Of a stretch of DNA of 64,000 nt, positions 56,606-64,000 are shown piece by piece. Location: positions 3,022 through 67,021 of the forward strand of contig PXYT01000005.1 in the NCBI GenBank assembly GCA_003023725.1, written 5' to 3'. The stretch comes from Sulfobacillus benefaciens (GTDB lineage Bacteria > Bacillota > Sulfobacillia > Sulfobacillales > Sulfobacillaceae). Numbering within the stretch: the first letter of the stretch is position 1; each line of letters starts with the position of its first letter. The notes beneath the pieces were generated by a model. The model ran no database searches, was not told where the DNA came from, and saw only the letters and a list, made by a program, of their open reading frames with translations. The position numbers and the translations under genes are program-made.

Positions 56606-56917
56606 CACTAAACAAACCGCATTACGGCACGATTCAGCCTTGAACACGAAAGGGGGCCTTGCCCCTGGCTGGATCAAGAAAAAACAATACGGGCAGCAAA
56701 TTGCCGGGTTCATGAGCACAAAACGGCATGGCGTCCGAGGAACAAAGGCGCCCGCACCGAGACAGCACCCGGAGGAATGAACCAGTCTTTGGCGTCAGAC
56801 AGCACAAACGCTTCCCAAAGAACGGGAAGCGTTTGTGCTAGGTTCTTGAAGACATTTCTATCGCCTAACCGACTCTATTCCGGACCCGTTCACACGTGGA
56901 GGCGATGGAGGCATATC
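56606..56917. other. Intergenic region between convergent genes
   Basis: No gene seen. It holds the perfect 16-bp hairpin at 56801-56839. Confidence 0.55.
56801..56839. terminator. Perfect 16-bp hairpin between convergent genes
   Basis: AGCACAAACGCTTCCC and GGGAAGCGTTTGTGCT pair without mismatch around a 7-base loop. A bidirectional terminator or transcript barrier is likely, though neither strand has a T-tract. Confidence 0.6.
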
Positions 56918-57697
56918 TTACGACCGATCACTCCATCTGGGTGTGCGTTTTTCGAAAAAGGCACTCATCCCTTCCACGGCATCAGGAGTCGAACTCTGGC
57001 GAGTCATAAACTCGACTCCGTACTGGGCGGCGCCATCCTCGCTCATCTCAATCTGCTGATACAAAAATTCTTTTCCGGCCGCGATGACCGGCAGACTCCA
57101 TCGGGAAATTTCCCGTGCAAATTGCCAGGATGCGTCGCGTAACGATTCATTGTCTACCACCCGGTTGATCAACCCGGACGCCTTGGCCTCCTCCGCACTG
57201 ATGAAATCGCCGGTAAAGAGCATTTCGGCAGCCTTTTTGACCGGGACATTACGGGCCAGCTGAACCGACGGACTTGCACAGAAATACCCAATCTTGACCC
57301 CGGGTGTCGCAAAACGAGCCGTATCGGCAGCAATAGCCAAATCGCACGCCGCCACTAGCTGACAGCCTGCAGCGGTGGCAATCCCCGACACTTCGGCCAA
57401 CACCACCTGGGGCAAGCGGCGAATTACCGCCATTGTTTGCGCACACTGCTGAAACAGAGTCCGAACTTCTTGGAGATTCTGATCCAATATCTCATGTAAA
57501 TCGTGCCCGGCACTGAACACAGGCCCTTCACTGCGAATAATCACAACATTGACGGACTGTGATTTACCCAGACTTTCAAGATTGTCTTCCAAAGCCGCCA
57601 ACACCGCCCGCGACAGTGCATTGCGGCGAGCAGGGTTGTTCAGTGTAATTACGGCAATGCGTTCCTCCGCAAATTCCTCAACCAGGGTTAATGCCAT
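56918..57697 (-). CDS. Enoyl-CoA hydratase/isomerase-family protein, 259 aa
   Basis: ATG 57697 follows AAGGAGAG, inside the longer frame. Crotonase-fold motifs are ITLNNPARRNALSRAVL, IIRSEGPVFSAGHDL (CoA-binding, oxyanion hole) and VSGIATAAGCQLVAACDLAIA, then ATPGVKIGYFCASPSVQL. The usual second catalytic Glu position in the last segment is not clear, so isomerase or related activity is possible. It is divergently arranged with the acyl-CoA synthetase, together suggesting fatty-acid use. Confidence 0.9.
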   Translation of the reverse strand: MALTLVEEFAEERIAVITLNNPARRNALSRAVLAALEDNLESLGKSQSVNVVIIRSEGPVFSAGHDLHEILDQNLQEVRTLFQQCAQTMAVIRRLPQVVLAEVSGIATAAGCQLVAACDLAIAADTARFATPGVKIGYFCASPSVQLARNVPVKKAAEMLFTGDFISAEEAKASGLINRVVDNESLRDASWQFAREISRWSLPVIAAGKEFLYQQIEMSEDGAAQYGVEFMTRQSSTPDAVEGMSAFFEKRTPRWSDRS

Positions 57698-58122
57698 GCT
57701 TTTCTCTCCTTCCATTTCATCTCGTCTACGCTCATGCTCCAGGGATTCCTCACCATCATCTCACGAATCGCCCCCTGGGTGGCGGAACAAACCGAATGAA
57801 GACACCCGCAAAATGTTCCTCGTTTGCCGGCGCCAAAATTTGCAAGGGGATTCAGAGCCTAAACCCTCTGCTGCCGGATCTTTGAACGGCCCTGAAACTT
57901 GTGTGGTCCTCGAATGAAGAGACGGGCAACAGGGCACCATGACACACCTGACCCGGAATTTTTGCCCAGGAACTCTGGCGGCACAGCACCTGAAACGGGG
58001 GCAAAATCGTCCATTTGCATCCCAACCTATACAGTATAATATAATCAGAAAACATGAATTATTGGGATTTGGCCAAATTGGTTTCGTCATTTCACCATTT
58101 TAATGCGAAGGAGAGACACGCC
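57698..58122. other. Divergent intergenic region
   Basis: About 425 bases between the hydratase and synthetase genes. TATAAT at 58035 and an overlapping TATAAT at 58040 lie downstream of TTGCAT (58015); one may be the synthetase promoter, with non-standard spacing. No gene seen. Confidence 0.45.
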
Positions 58123-59733
58123 ATGATGCCCACCCCGCTTAATCTTTTCAACATCTTTGACTACTCACAAAAAATGTGGCCTGAAAAGTGGATTATCACC
58201 CGGACCCATGAAGGCACGCACCGTTACCGGTACCGTGATTTCGGGGAGCGCGTTCGCAGACTGTCATCGGCATTGAAAACGCTGGGAGTCGAACCGGGGG
58301 ACCGGGTCGCTACGCTGGCGTGGAACAACTACCGCCATTTAGAGGCTTACTTTGCCATACCCCTTATGGGAGCCGTGTTGCACACCGTAAATCTGCGACT
58401 GCCGTCCGAACATCTTCGCTACATTATCAATCATGCCGAAGACCGAATTTTACTGGTGGATGAAGAGCTGCTGCCGCTTTTGGATCCGATTCGTGATCAA
58501 CTGCCAACGGTGCAACATCTCATTGTGTTAGGCGATCAGCCGGACTTGTCGAAAAGTCCTATAGTCCCCGTGTCGTCGTACGAGGTTCTTCTCGGCGGGG
58601 CTGTGCCCACCGGGGACTTCGATCCCGATCTTCCGGAAGACAGCCCTTTGGGGATGTGTTATACCTCAGCCACCACCGGCAACCCCAAGGGCGTCGTTTA
58701 TTCCCACCGGGGTATCGTCCTGCATAGTCTCGCCATGGGCTTGGCGAACACCTCAGCCATCGCCGAAAACGACACTGTAATGCCCGTGGTTCCCATGTTT
58801 CATGCCAATGCTTGGGGCATTCCGTTCTCTTCCATCTGGTTTGGCGCCAACATTGTCCTGCCTGGCCCCGCGCCGACGCCGGCGGACTTGGTTCGCCTGA
58901 TGTCCGAAGAGCGGGTGAGCGTGTCGGCCGGAGTTCCCACGGTATGGTTGGGCGTGGCCAAGGCGCTGGAAAAAGATCCGACACCTTTGTCTCTGCGGAT
59001 GGTGCTCTGTGGTGGTTCTGCGGCCCCACCGGCTTTGATACGAACGTTCGAAGAAACTTTCGATGTCCCTTTCGCTCATGCCTATGGCATGACCGAAACC
59101 AGCCCCTTAGCGACGTTTGCCCGTCTGAAGAGCACCCTGTTCGACCTCCCGAAAAACGAACAATTAGCCATTCGCTCCACCCAGGGACTTTTGGTTCCCG
59201 GACTGTTTATGCGACTGGTACGGGAACACGAAGACGCTCCTTGGGACGGCAAATCCATGGGGGAACTATGGCTCAAAGGGCCTTGGGTGGCAGACGAGTA
59301 TTACCATGATCCCCGGACCGAAGACAGTTTCGAAGATGGCTGGCTAAAGACCGGAGACGTGGCGACGATTAGCCCTGAGGGCTATGTTCGTCTCGTTGAT
59401 CGAACCAAGGATCTCGTCAAGAGCGGTGGCGAATGGATTTCATCGGTCGATCTCGAAAACGCCATTATGGCGCACCCCGATGTCTTTGAAGCCGCCGTAG
59501 TGGGAGTGCCCCATCCCAAATGGGACGAAAGGCCCCTGGCCTTTGTTGTGCCGAAAGAAGACCGGGAAGTTCGCAAGGAAGACGTTATGGCCCTTTTGTC
59601 CGAGAATTTTCCCAAATGGTGGCTGCCGGATGACGTCATCTTTCTTCCCGAAATTCCCAAGACCTCGGTGGGCAAATTTATGAAACGGGCCCTGCGTGAT
59701 CAATACCACCAGTATTTATCCAGCTCCCAATAA
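58123..59733 (+). CDS. Acyl-CoA synthetase (AMP-forming), 536 aa
   Basis: I start at ATG 58123, behind AAGGAG; the frame is open to 58054. Adenylate-forming motifs are present: YTSATTGNPKGVVYSHRG (P-loop), FHANAWGIPFSSIWFGA, CGGSAAPPALIRTFEE, HAYGMTETSPLATF, WLKTGDVATISPEGYVRLVDRTKDLVKSGGEWIS and KTSVGKFMKRALR with the C-terminal catalytic Lys. This fits the medium/long-chain fatty-acid CoA ligase group. It probably works with the enoyl-CoA hydratase. Confidence 0.93.
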   Translation: MMPTPLNLFNIFDYSQKMWPEKWIITRTHEGTHRYRYRDFGERVRRLSSALKTLGVEPGDRVATLAWNNYRHLEAYFAIPLMGAVLHTVNLRLPSEHLRYIINHAEDRILLVDEELLPLLDPIRDQLPTVQHLIVLGDQPDLSKSPIVPVSSYEVLLGGAVPTGDFDPDLPEDSPLGMCYTSATTGNPKGVVYSHRGIVLHSLAMGLANTSAIAENDTVMPVVPMFHANAWGIPFSSIWFGANIVLPGPAPTPADLVRLMSEERVSVSAGVPTVWLGVAKALEKDPTPLSLRMVLCGGSAAPPALIRTFEETFDVPFAHAYGMTETSPLATFARLKSTLFDLPKNEQLAIRSTQGLLVPGLFMRLVREHEDAPWDGKSMGELWLKGPWVADEYYHDPRTEDSFEDGWLKTGDVATISPEGYVRLVDRTKDLVKSGGEWISSVDLENAIMAHPDVFEAAVVGVPHPKWDERPLAFVVPKEDREVRKEDVMALLSENFPKWWLPDDVIFLPEIPKTSVGKFMKRALRDQYHQYLSSSQ

Positions 59734-60484
59734 TGACAAGGGGAGAAATACCGGAACGGCAGGCAGGAAGAGCACCCAAACGTCCGGCATGAAAGAACAC
59801 GGAGAAGCACGACACTTGCCGTGAACTCAACGTCACCGTCAACATCGTGGCCCGTCATTTTTTAAGCCTATTATGCGCGTCTGGGGGCCATCGCTGTTCT
59901 CGTCTGTCTGCTTGGCTCCGCCGGAACCAGAAAATCAGCTGTAAACACCGGGACCGGGAAGCCAAGTAATTCTCTATGATTGGGTCCTGAAGGTGTCAGC
60001 GGCACCCGGATTATTTTTGGGAAACTCAAGTGATACACTGAACGATCTTTCGCTTGCCGCGGGCAAAAAAAGACACAATTCAGCTCGCTTTCCGTTTCCA
60101 TCATCGAAATCGACAACGCCCGAATTCTCGATACACCCGGCACGACCGGCCGGTCCAAAGGGGATGCGAAAAGAGGATACGAATCGGCCATGACTCAAGG
60201 ATTCCTGAAAGACTAACCTGTAATTAATAATCGTTGGTCTGGACTCCTCGGTATGCATCCGGTATCCATAGGGCGATTCCTGTCGGTCCTAAGCACCCAT
60301 GCGTGGGCCTGGCCCCGTTCCGCCACGGGACACGGCTTTTGGAGTCCACTGTCTCGCATCCGTGTCGTCATGTGACGATGGAAGAATAGCGGACTGAACA
60401 TGCGAAAGCAAGCATAAGAATTTTTCTCAAATTTCTATACTATAGGAATATCCTATAGTATAATAGGAATTGAGGTGAACAGCC
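59734..60484. other. Intergenic region upstream of the MerR-like gene
   Basis: About 750 bases. ORFs such as 59871-60191 (minus) lack ribosome sites and known motifs. The last 60 bases hold the palindromic operator. Confidence 0.5.
60436..60464 (+). promoter_or_regulatory. 27-bp palindrome overlapping a -10 element
   Basis: TATACTATAGGA and TCCTATAGTATA form perfect 12-bp arms around ATA (60436-60462). TATAAT (60459-60464) overlaps the second arm; no good -35 exists at normal spacing. This looks like an autoregulatory operator for the gene at 60485. Confidence 0.7.
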
Positions 60485-61117
60485 ATGGTAGGACATTATG
60501 TGCGCGTTCAAGATGCTGCCAATCTTCTAGGAGTGTCGCCGGTCACCATAAGATGGTATTCTCAGCAGGGCTGGCTACCGTCCTACCGGGTCGGCCGAGG
60601 CCGCGTTCACCATCGCCGCTTCAAATATGCGGATGTTCAGGCCCTAGCCCAGCGAACCGGCCGGTTTATTCCGGAGGAACCCGAATGGGATAAGTCCCGG
60701 AACGTCTCCACGGAGATGGCGGCTCAGTATCTGGGCCTATCCTCCCGCTACTTGCTTGAGGCTGGCTGGCTAAAAACCGGCGAAAATCTGAGCTGGCAAG
60801 AACTGAAAGACGTGGAGAATCGTATCTACCCAGATCCCGAAAACAGTCTGGCAAATGGGCACGAAGAGGGGGGATTAACGATGCTGGATAACAGGGAAGG
60901 ACACCCCGGAGGCTGCGGATGGCACGGAGGTTTTGGTTCCCGCGGCCGCGGTCCCGGACGCCCAAAATGGGAGTCCGCCGACATTCCGGGACACGAGGCC
61001 AGTTTGCTGGCTCTGCGGCGAGCCAAACGCCACTTGGAAGCACGAAAAGCTGATCTGGAAGACCAAATTCAAGAGTTGGAGAAACGGATCGCCAAACATC
61101 CCGACAATAACCGGTAA
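60485..61117 (+). CDS. MerR/excisionase-like regulator with glycine-rich and coiled-coil tail, 210 aa
   Basis: ATG 60485 follows GAGGTGA. The first 60 residues are a MerR-type winged helix (VRVQDAANLLGVSPVTIRWY, QQGWLPSYRVGRG). A second similar helix-turn-helix follows at about 75-110 (VSTEMAAQYLGLSSRYLLEAGWL). Next comes a Gly/Arg/His/Cys-rich segment (GGCGWHGGFGSRGRGPGRP) like DUF5320 proteins, then a coiled coil (ARKADLEDQIQELEKRI). Dimerisation through the coiled coil fits the palindrome just upstream. The fused Gly-rich part may bind metal or sense a ligand. Confidence 0.75.
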   Translation: MVGHYVRVQDAANLLGVSPVTIRWYSQQGWLPSYRVGRGRVHHRRFKYADVQALAQRTGRFIPEEPEWDKSRNVSTEMAAQYLGLSSRYLLEAGWLKTGENLSWQELKDVENRIYPDPENSLANGHEEGGLTMLDNREGHPGGCGWHGGFGSRGRGPGRPKWESADIPGHEASLLALRRAKRHLEARKADLEDQIQELEKRIAKHPDNNR

Positions 61118-61823
61118 GCGAGAAGGGCCAGTTGTGGCACTCGGATTTCGACTGGCCCGTTTGTTATTCCGCCTTTATCACCCCGGCAAGGGAGACGGTT
61201 GTCCAGGGCTGTTCAGGATGGGGTCAATGCAGATTATCTTAGATTGGCGCCACCTGGAGGAACAGTGCCAAATCGAATGGACCCGTGAACTTCAAGGGAC
61301 CCAAATTCGAATTGTGTCGTTGATCCTGGGGAATTGTCGTCAGTTGGAGACGCGGGACGGACAGGTTGTCGTGGCTTGGAATCACATCGGGAGAAATCCG
61401 GTACATGCTGACGTGACAGACCATCGTTTGATAATCCGGCAAGCTTGTTCTTGCAGGCACTGCGTTAGATCCTCGGACCCATGAGATAATGACTTACGAC
61501 CCTTTTCATAGAAGAACGACGTCTCGTAACGCCTCTTCGCATCCGAATTGTCAACACGGCTGCAAAAGCGGCGTCTTATAGGAGAGCGGGCCGCCCAATA
61601 TTTATATCGCCCATTTTTCGCCCTACGTAATCACCGAAATACTCTACTGTTGTAAACATCATTCCGCGCACTACGACAGTGAATGATACGGTTCGAAAAA
61701 ATTCCCTCGTAGCCTTGACCTGGGCCAGTTAATCGGCTTTTTGGTAATCGACTTGCCACGGCAGCAAGAAGCGGGCACCCCCTTGTGAGCAGTACCCGCT
61801 TTAGCTTTCGTACAGACCACGTA
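61118..61823. other. Intergenic region; a small ORF at 61218-61484 is unproven
   Basis: About 700 bases between convergent genes. A plus-strand ORF (ATG 61218, 88 codons) reads a plausible beta-rich protein with a CSCRHC motif. It lacks a good ribosome site and I do not recognise it, so I leave it as a possibility only. Confidence 0.4.
61769..61801 (-). terminator. Hairpin after the MFS gene
   Basis: AAGCGGGCAC and GTACCCGCTT form a 10-bp stem (one G-U pair) just downstream of the transporter stop on the minus strand. The T-tract is weak. Confidence 0.5.
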
Positions 61824-63155
61824 TCAGGCTTCTCCCGAGGCCACCTGGATGCTCAGTCCACGGCCGGTCTCCCGACCCCAGATGATCCATGCTCCTGCGG
61901 CCAGCGTTCCTACAAACCACACGCCAGCATTGAACAAAATGTAATGCGCGGGAGACATTCTGGCCGTGATATAGATGGTCGGGATGTAAAGCCCGATAGA
62001 GATGAATCGCGCCACGGCGGTCAGCGTGCCACGGTGTAAGGTCGGCCAGACCTCCGCCTTCACAGTATCTTCGGTCAAATAGCACAGCGAATTGGCCCCC
62101 GCCAAAACCACCAGCAGGATCCAGAACAGCGTCATGTCGTGCTGCCAGACCTTTGTGGTGAGTCCCACGATGACCGTCATGGCGAAGGTCCCCACAAAGC
62201 TCCAGAAGAGGAACTTCTTGCGAGACACCACGTCGGCAATGAGGCCCAAGAAGCCGATAACGAATCCCGCTCCTTCGAAGACGGCCAGGATGACAGGCTG
62301 AAGATGTGGGAAGAAGGCGAAAGCCAGAGCGTACGCCATCAACCCGAATCCGATGGTGTTGGCCGCCGCAATAACGATCATGATGATCATCGTGAACCAT
62401 ACGTAGCCGAGACTCGGCTTCGGACCCACTGGTGCTGCCGGTTTGGCCGACTCGATGGCTTCTTTTGCCACAGCTTCCGCAATCACCTCGGGGCCGAAGT
62501 ACGACTTGATGGTCTTTTCAAGGTCCGCGTTGCGGCCCTTTTTCTGCAGCCACAAGAACGACTCCGGCATGCTAACACGGGTCGCAAACAGAATGGCCAC
62601 CACAACCAGCACCGCAATCGCCACGACATCCCGTTGAACGGATGTCGCCGCCTGACCGCTAAGCGCCGCACTGGTCAGCGCTATGACGGCCAAGACCGTA
62701 CCACCGAAGTTTATGCCGTTGATAATCATCATGGTGGCCTTGCCGCGGTGCTTCCTCGGCATAAGTTCATGGCTTGCCACCATGATGGAATTCATCTCGC
62801 CGCCGCCTGCAATGAGCATGATGGCAAGCGAGATCAGGATGACGATGTAAGTCGTGGCGAAGAACAATACAATACCTCCGACAGCGTACAGAGCCAACGT
62901 CGCGTACAACGTGACCTTCCTCCCGTATTTGTCCGAGAACGGACCCGCCACAATGATACCAATGATAAGCCAGATAGGTGCCCAGGCCAGGAGCAATTCG
63001 CCGAGGGCCTTTGGCATGGACACCCAGTAGATTGCAATGGAGGCCAACGCGAACACATAGGACTCGAGGGCCAACCCTAGAACAAAAGAGATGAACATCC
63101 AGGTGGTTTTCCGGGTCCAATGGGCTTCGCCAAGCCGGTTTACATTCATGTTCAT
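61824..63155 (-). CDS. MFS transporter, 443 aa
   Basis: ATG 63155 follows AAGGAGGG. The protein has twelve helices. MFS signatures are GPFSDKYGRKVTLYAT (loop 2-3), PRKHRGKATMMIINGINFGG and RVSMPESFLWLQKKGR before the central loop; GLIADVVSRKKFLFW is the second half's equivalent. This is closest to the sugar/metabolite:H+ symporter group (sugar_tr-like). The substrate is not readable. No neighbouring enzyme hints at one. Confidence 0.88.
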   Translation of the reverse strand: MNMNVNRLGEAHWTRKTTWMFISFVLGLALESYVFALASIAIYWVSMPKALGELLLAWAPIWLIIGIIVAGPFSDKYGRKVTLYATLALYAVGGIVLFFATTYIVILISLAIMLIAGGGEMNSIMVASHELMPRKHRGKATMMIINGINFGGTVLAVIALTSAALSGQAATSVQRDVVAIAVLVVVAILFATRVSMPESFLWLQKKGRNADLEKTIKSYFGPEVIAEAVAKEAIESAKPAAPVGPKPSLGYVWFTMIIMIVIAAANTIGFGLMAYALAFAFFPHLQPVILAVFEGAGFVIGFLGLIADVVSRKKFLFWSFVGTFAMTVIVGLTTKVWQHDMTLFWILLVVLAGANSLCYLTEDTVKAEVWPTLHRGTLTAVARFISIGLYIPTIYITARMSPAHYILFNAGVWFVGTLAAGAWIIWGRETGRGLSIQVASGEA

Positions 63156-63970
63156 CAAAACGCGATCCCTCCTTGCAACTTATGGACGTATGAATATAAC
63201 TCATGAGAGGCCAGAGAAACAGTAAGAGAAGGATTTGCGCCGACATTCGCTCAGCACCTCGAGCTCCAATCCACTGCACCCGGCGCATATTTTGCGTCCT
63301 ATTGTTTGTTATTACTACAAAGTTCCTCGAATTCCTGCACCGTTCGGGCTATAACCCAGAAATATCTTTAACTATTTTCGTACGGGTCACAGTGCAAAAG
63401 TGTTAGGAGCAAAAACCAAATTTTCTGCATTACTCCCGGGACATTTCCAATCCAAATTCTCACAACGACCATGTGTCGGTGCGAATGCACAGTTCTTCTC
63501 CCGCCAGCGATGCGTTGTTCATCATTCTCACGCCGTTTGTAACAAATCTTTGTTTCTCAATGGGTCAAGCGGATATTGCGTTAAATTAAGACATTAATTA
63601 TGATGGCCCGTCGTTTAACCCAACAAGGAGACGGGGGTCTCGCCGCCCCAATATGGGATTGACACTCCCCACGCCTAGAAGCAAATAGGGGCTGTAACTA
63701 TCGGGACAAATTTTCTCTTGTTCAAGACTTTTCCGTTCACTGTGCGTTGACGGAATTGACGGAAGAATGATAGCGTGAAGGTACTAATCGGGTCGGGCGC
63801 TCAAAATGCGGGGGAGAGAAGATTTCATGGCGGGTTCAGAGAGACGCGACGAATCCTCGGTCAACAACCGGTTACATAAAGGCTGATGGCGCTCGACGGG
63901 AGGGTCAACCTGGCGCTTGCGGTCTCGACGGGCAGATACAGGAAAACCCCTCCACAAGGAGGAACACTCG
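63156..63970. other. Intergenic region at the right edge
   Basis: About 810 bases. No supported gene. GACACTCCCCACGCCT near 63661 resembles the end structure of IS200/IS605-type elements, but no tnpB is seen here. Confidence 0.4.
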
Positions 63971-64000
63971 ATGACAGCGTCGGTGATCGATCAACACAGA
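63971..64000 (+). CDS. Start of a gene leaving the window (partial)
   Basis: ATG 63971 follows AAGGAGG with an eight-base spacer. The ten visible codons (MTASVIDQHR) run off the end. Too short to identify. Confidence 0.5.
   Translation, partial: MTASVIDQHR

Noticed and set aside
62139-63080. 313-codon ORF opposite the MFS transporter
   Set aside because: The composition (His, Asp, Arg-rich, low-complexity) and lack of ribosome site and motifs mark it as an antisense shadow of a clear transporter gene.
1-64000. CRISPR arrays, tRNA or rRNA genes
   Set aside because: I found no regularly spaced repeats with unique spacers and no cloverleaf or rRNA core sequences by eye.

Overview
The window looks like chromosome from a spore-forming Gram-positive bacterium. 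I infer an acidophilic Firmicute close to Sulfobacillus, from strong AGGAGG ribosome binding sites, Bacillus-type TTAACA Pho boxes, a ykkC-class riboswitch, a YaaH-like GH18 protein and the mix of insertion-sequence remnants. No rRNA or tRNA gene is visible, so this is inference.

Layout. 0-1.4 kb: decayed transposases. 1.9-5.1 kb: a zinc-ribbon microprotein, then an ECF sigma factor, a membrane partner and a DUF4349 protein in one operon. 5.7-10.5 kb: a secreted GH18 protein, two unknown genes bracketed by a direct repeat, an IS630 remnant and a pRiA4b ORF-3-like gene. 10.5-13.7 kb: a SNF2-type helicase with one frameshift and a coiled-coil partner. 14-21.5 kb: housekeeping genes (ybaK, a hydrolase, a DUF2268 protease, a DUF47/PiT phosphate pair with a four-repeat Pho box, surE).

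21.9-27.6 kb: a guanidine-utilisation operon. A guanidine-I riboswitch with an overlapping intrinsic terminator precedes cgdA, cgdB, a biotin-dependent guanidine/urea carboxylase and a free-standing allophanate-hydrolase C-terminal domain. 28.7-33.7 kb: a VOC protein, an NCS1 nucleobase-type permease, a fatty-acid desaturase and an APC permease, all on the minus strand. 34.4-39 kb: two tnpB fragments around a Ycf48-like lipoprotein, and an oxalate/formate-type MFS pseudogene.

39.6-51 kb: a LuxR-type membrane regulator, then a plus-strand series encoding RidA, a formamidase-type hydrolase, a three-subunit molybdenum hydroxylase, an AllA-like protein, a barbiturase/cyanuric-acid-hydrolase family enzyme, a FAH-family hydrolase, an amidase and an amidohydrolase deaminase. 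Together these can be read as deaminate, hydroxylate, open the ring, and hydrolyse the ureido/amide product of an N-heterocycle. With the guanidine operon this makes a roughly 29 kb nitrogen-scavenging region, the most interesting part of the window.

52.5-56.6 kb: two tandem secreted phosphoesterases. 56.9-59.7 kb: an enoyl-CoA hydratase and an acyl-CoA synthetase. 60.5-61.1 kb: a MerR-like regulator with an almost ideal palindrome over its own promoter. 61.8-63.2 kb: an MFS transporter. A new gene begins at 63,971 and leaves the window.
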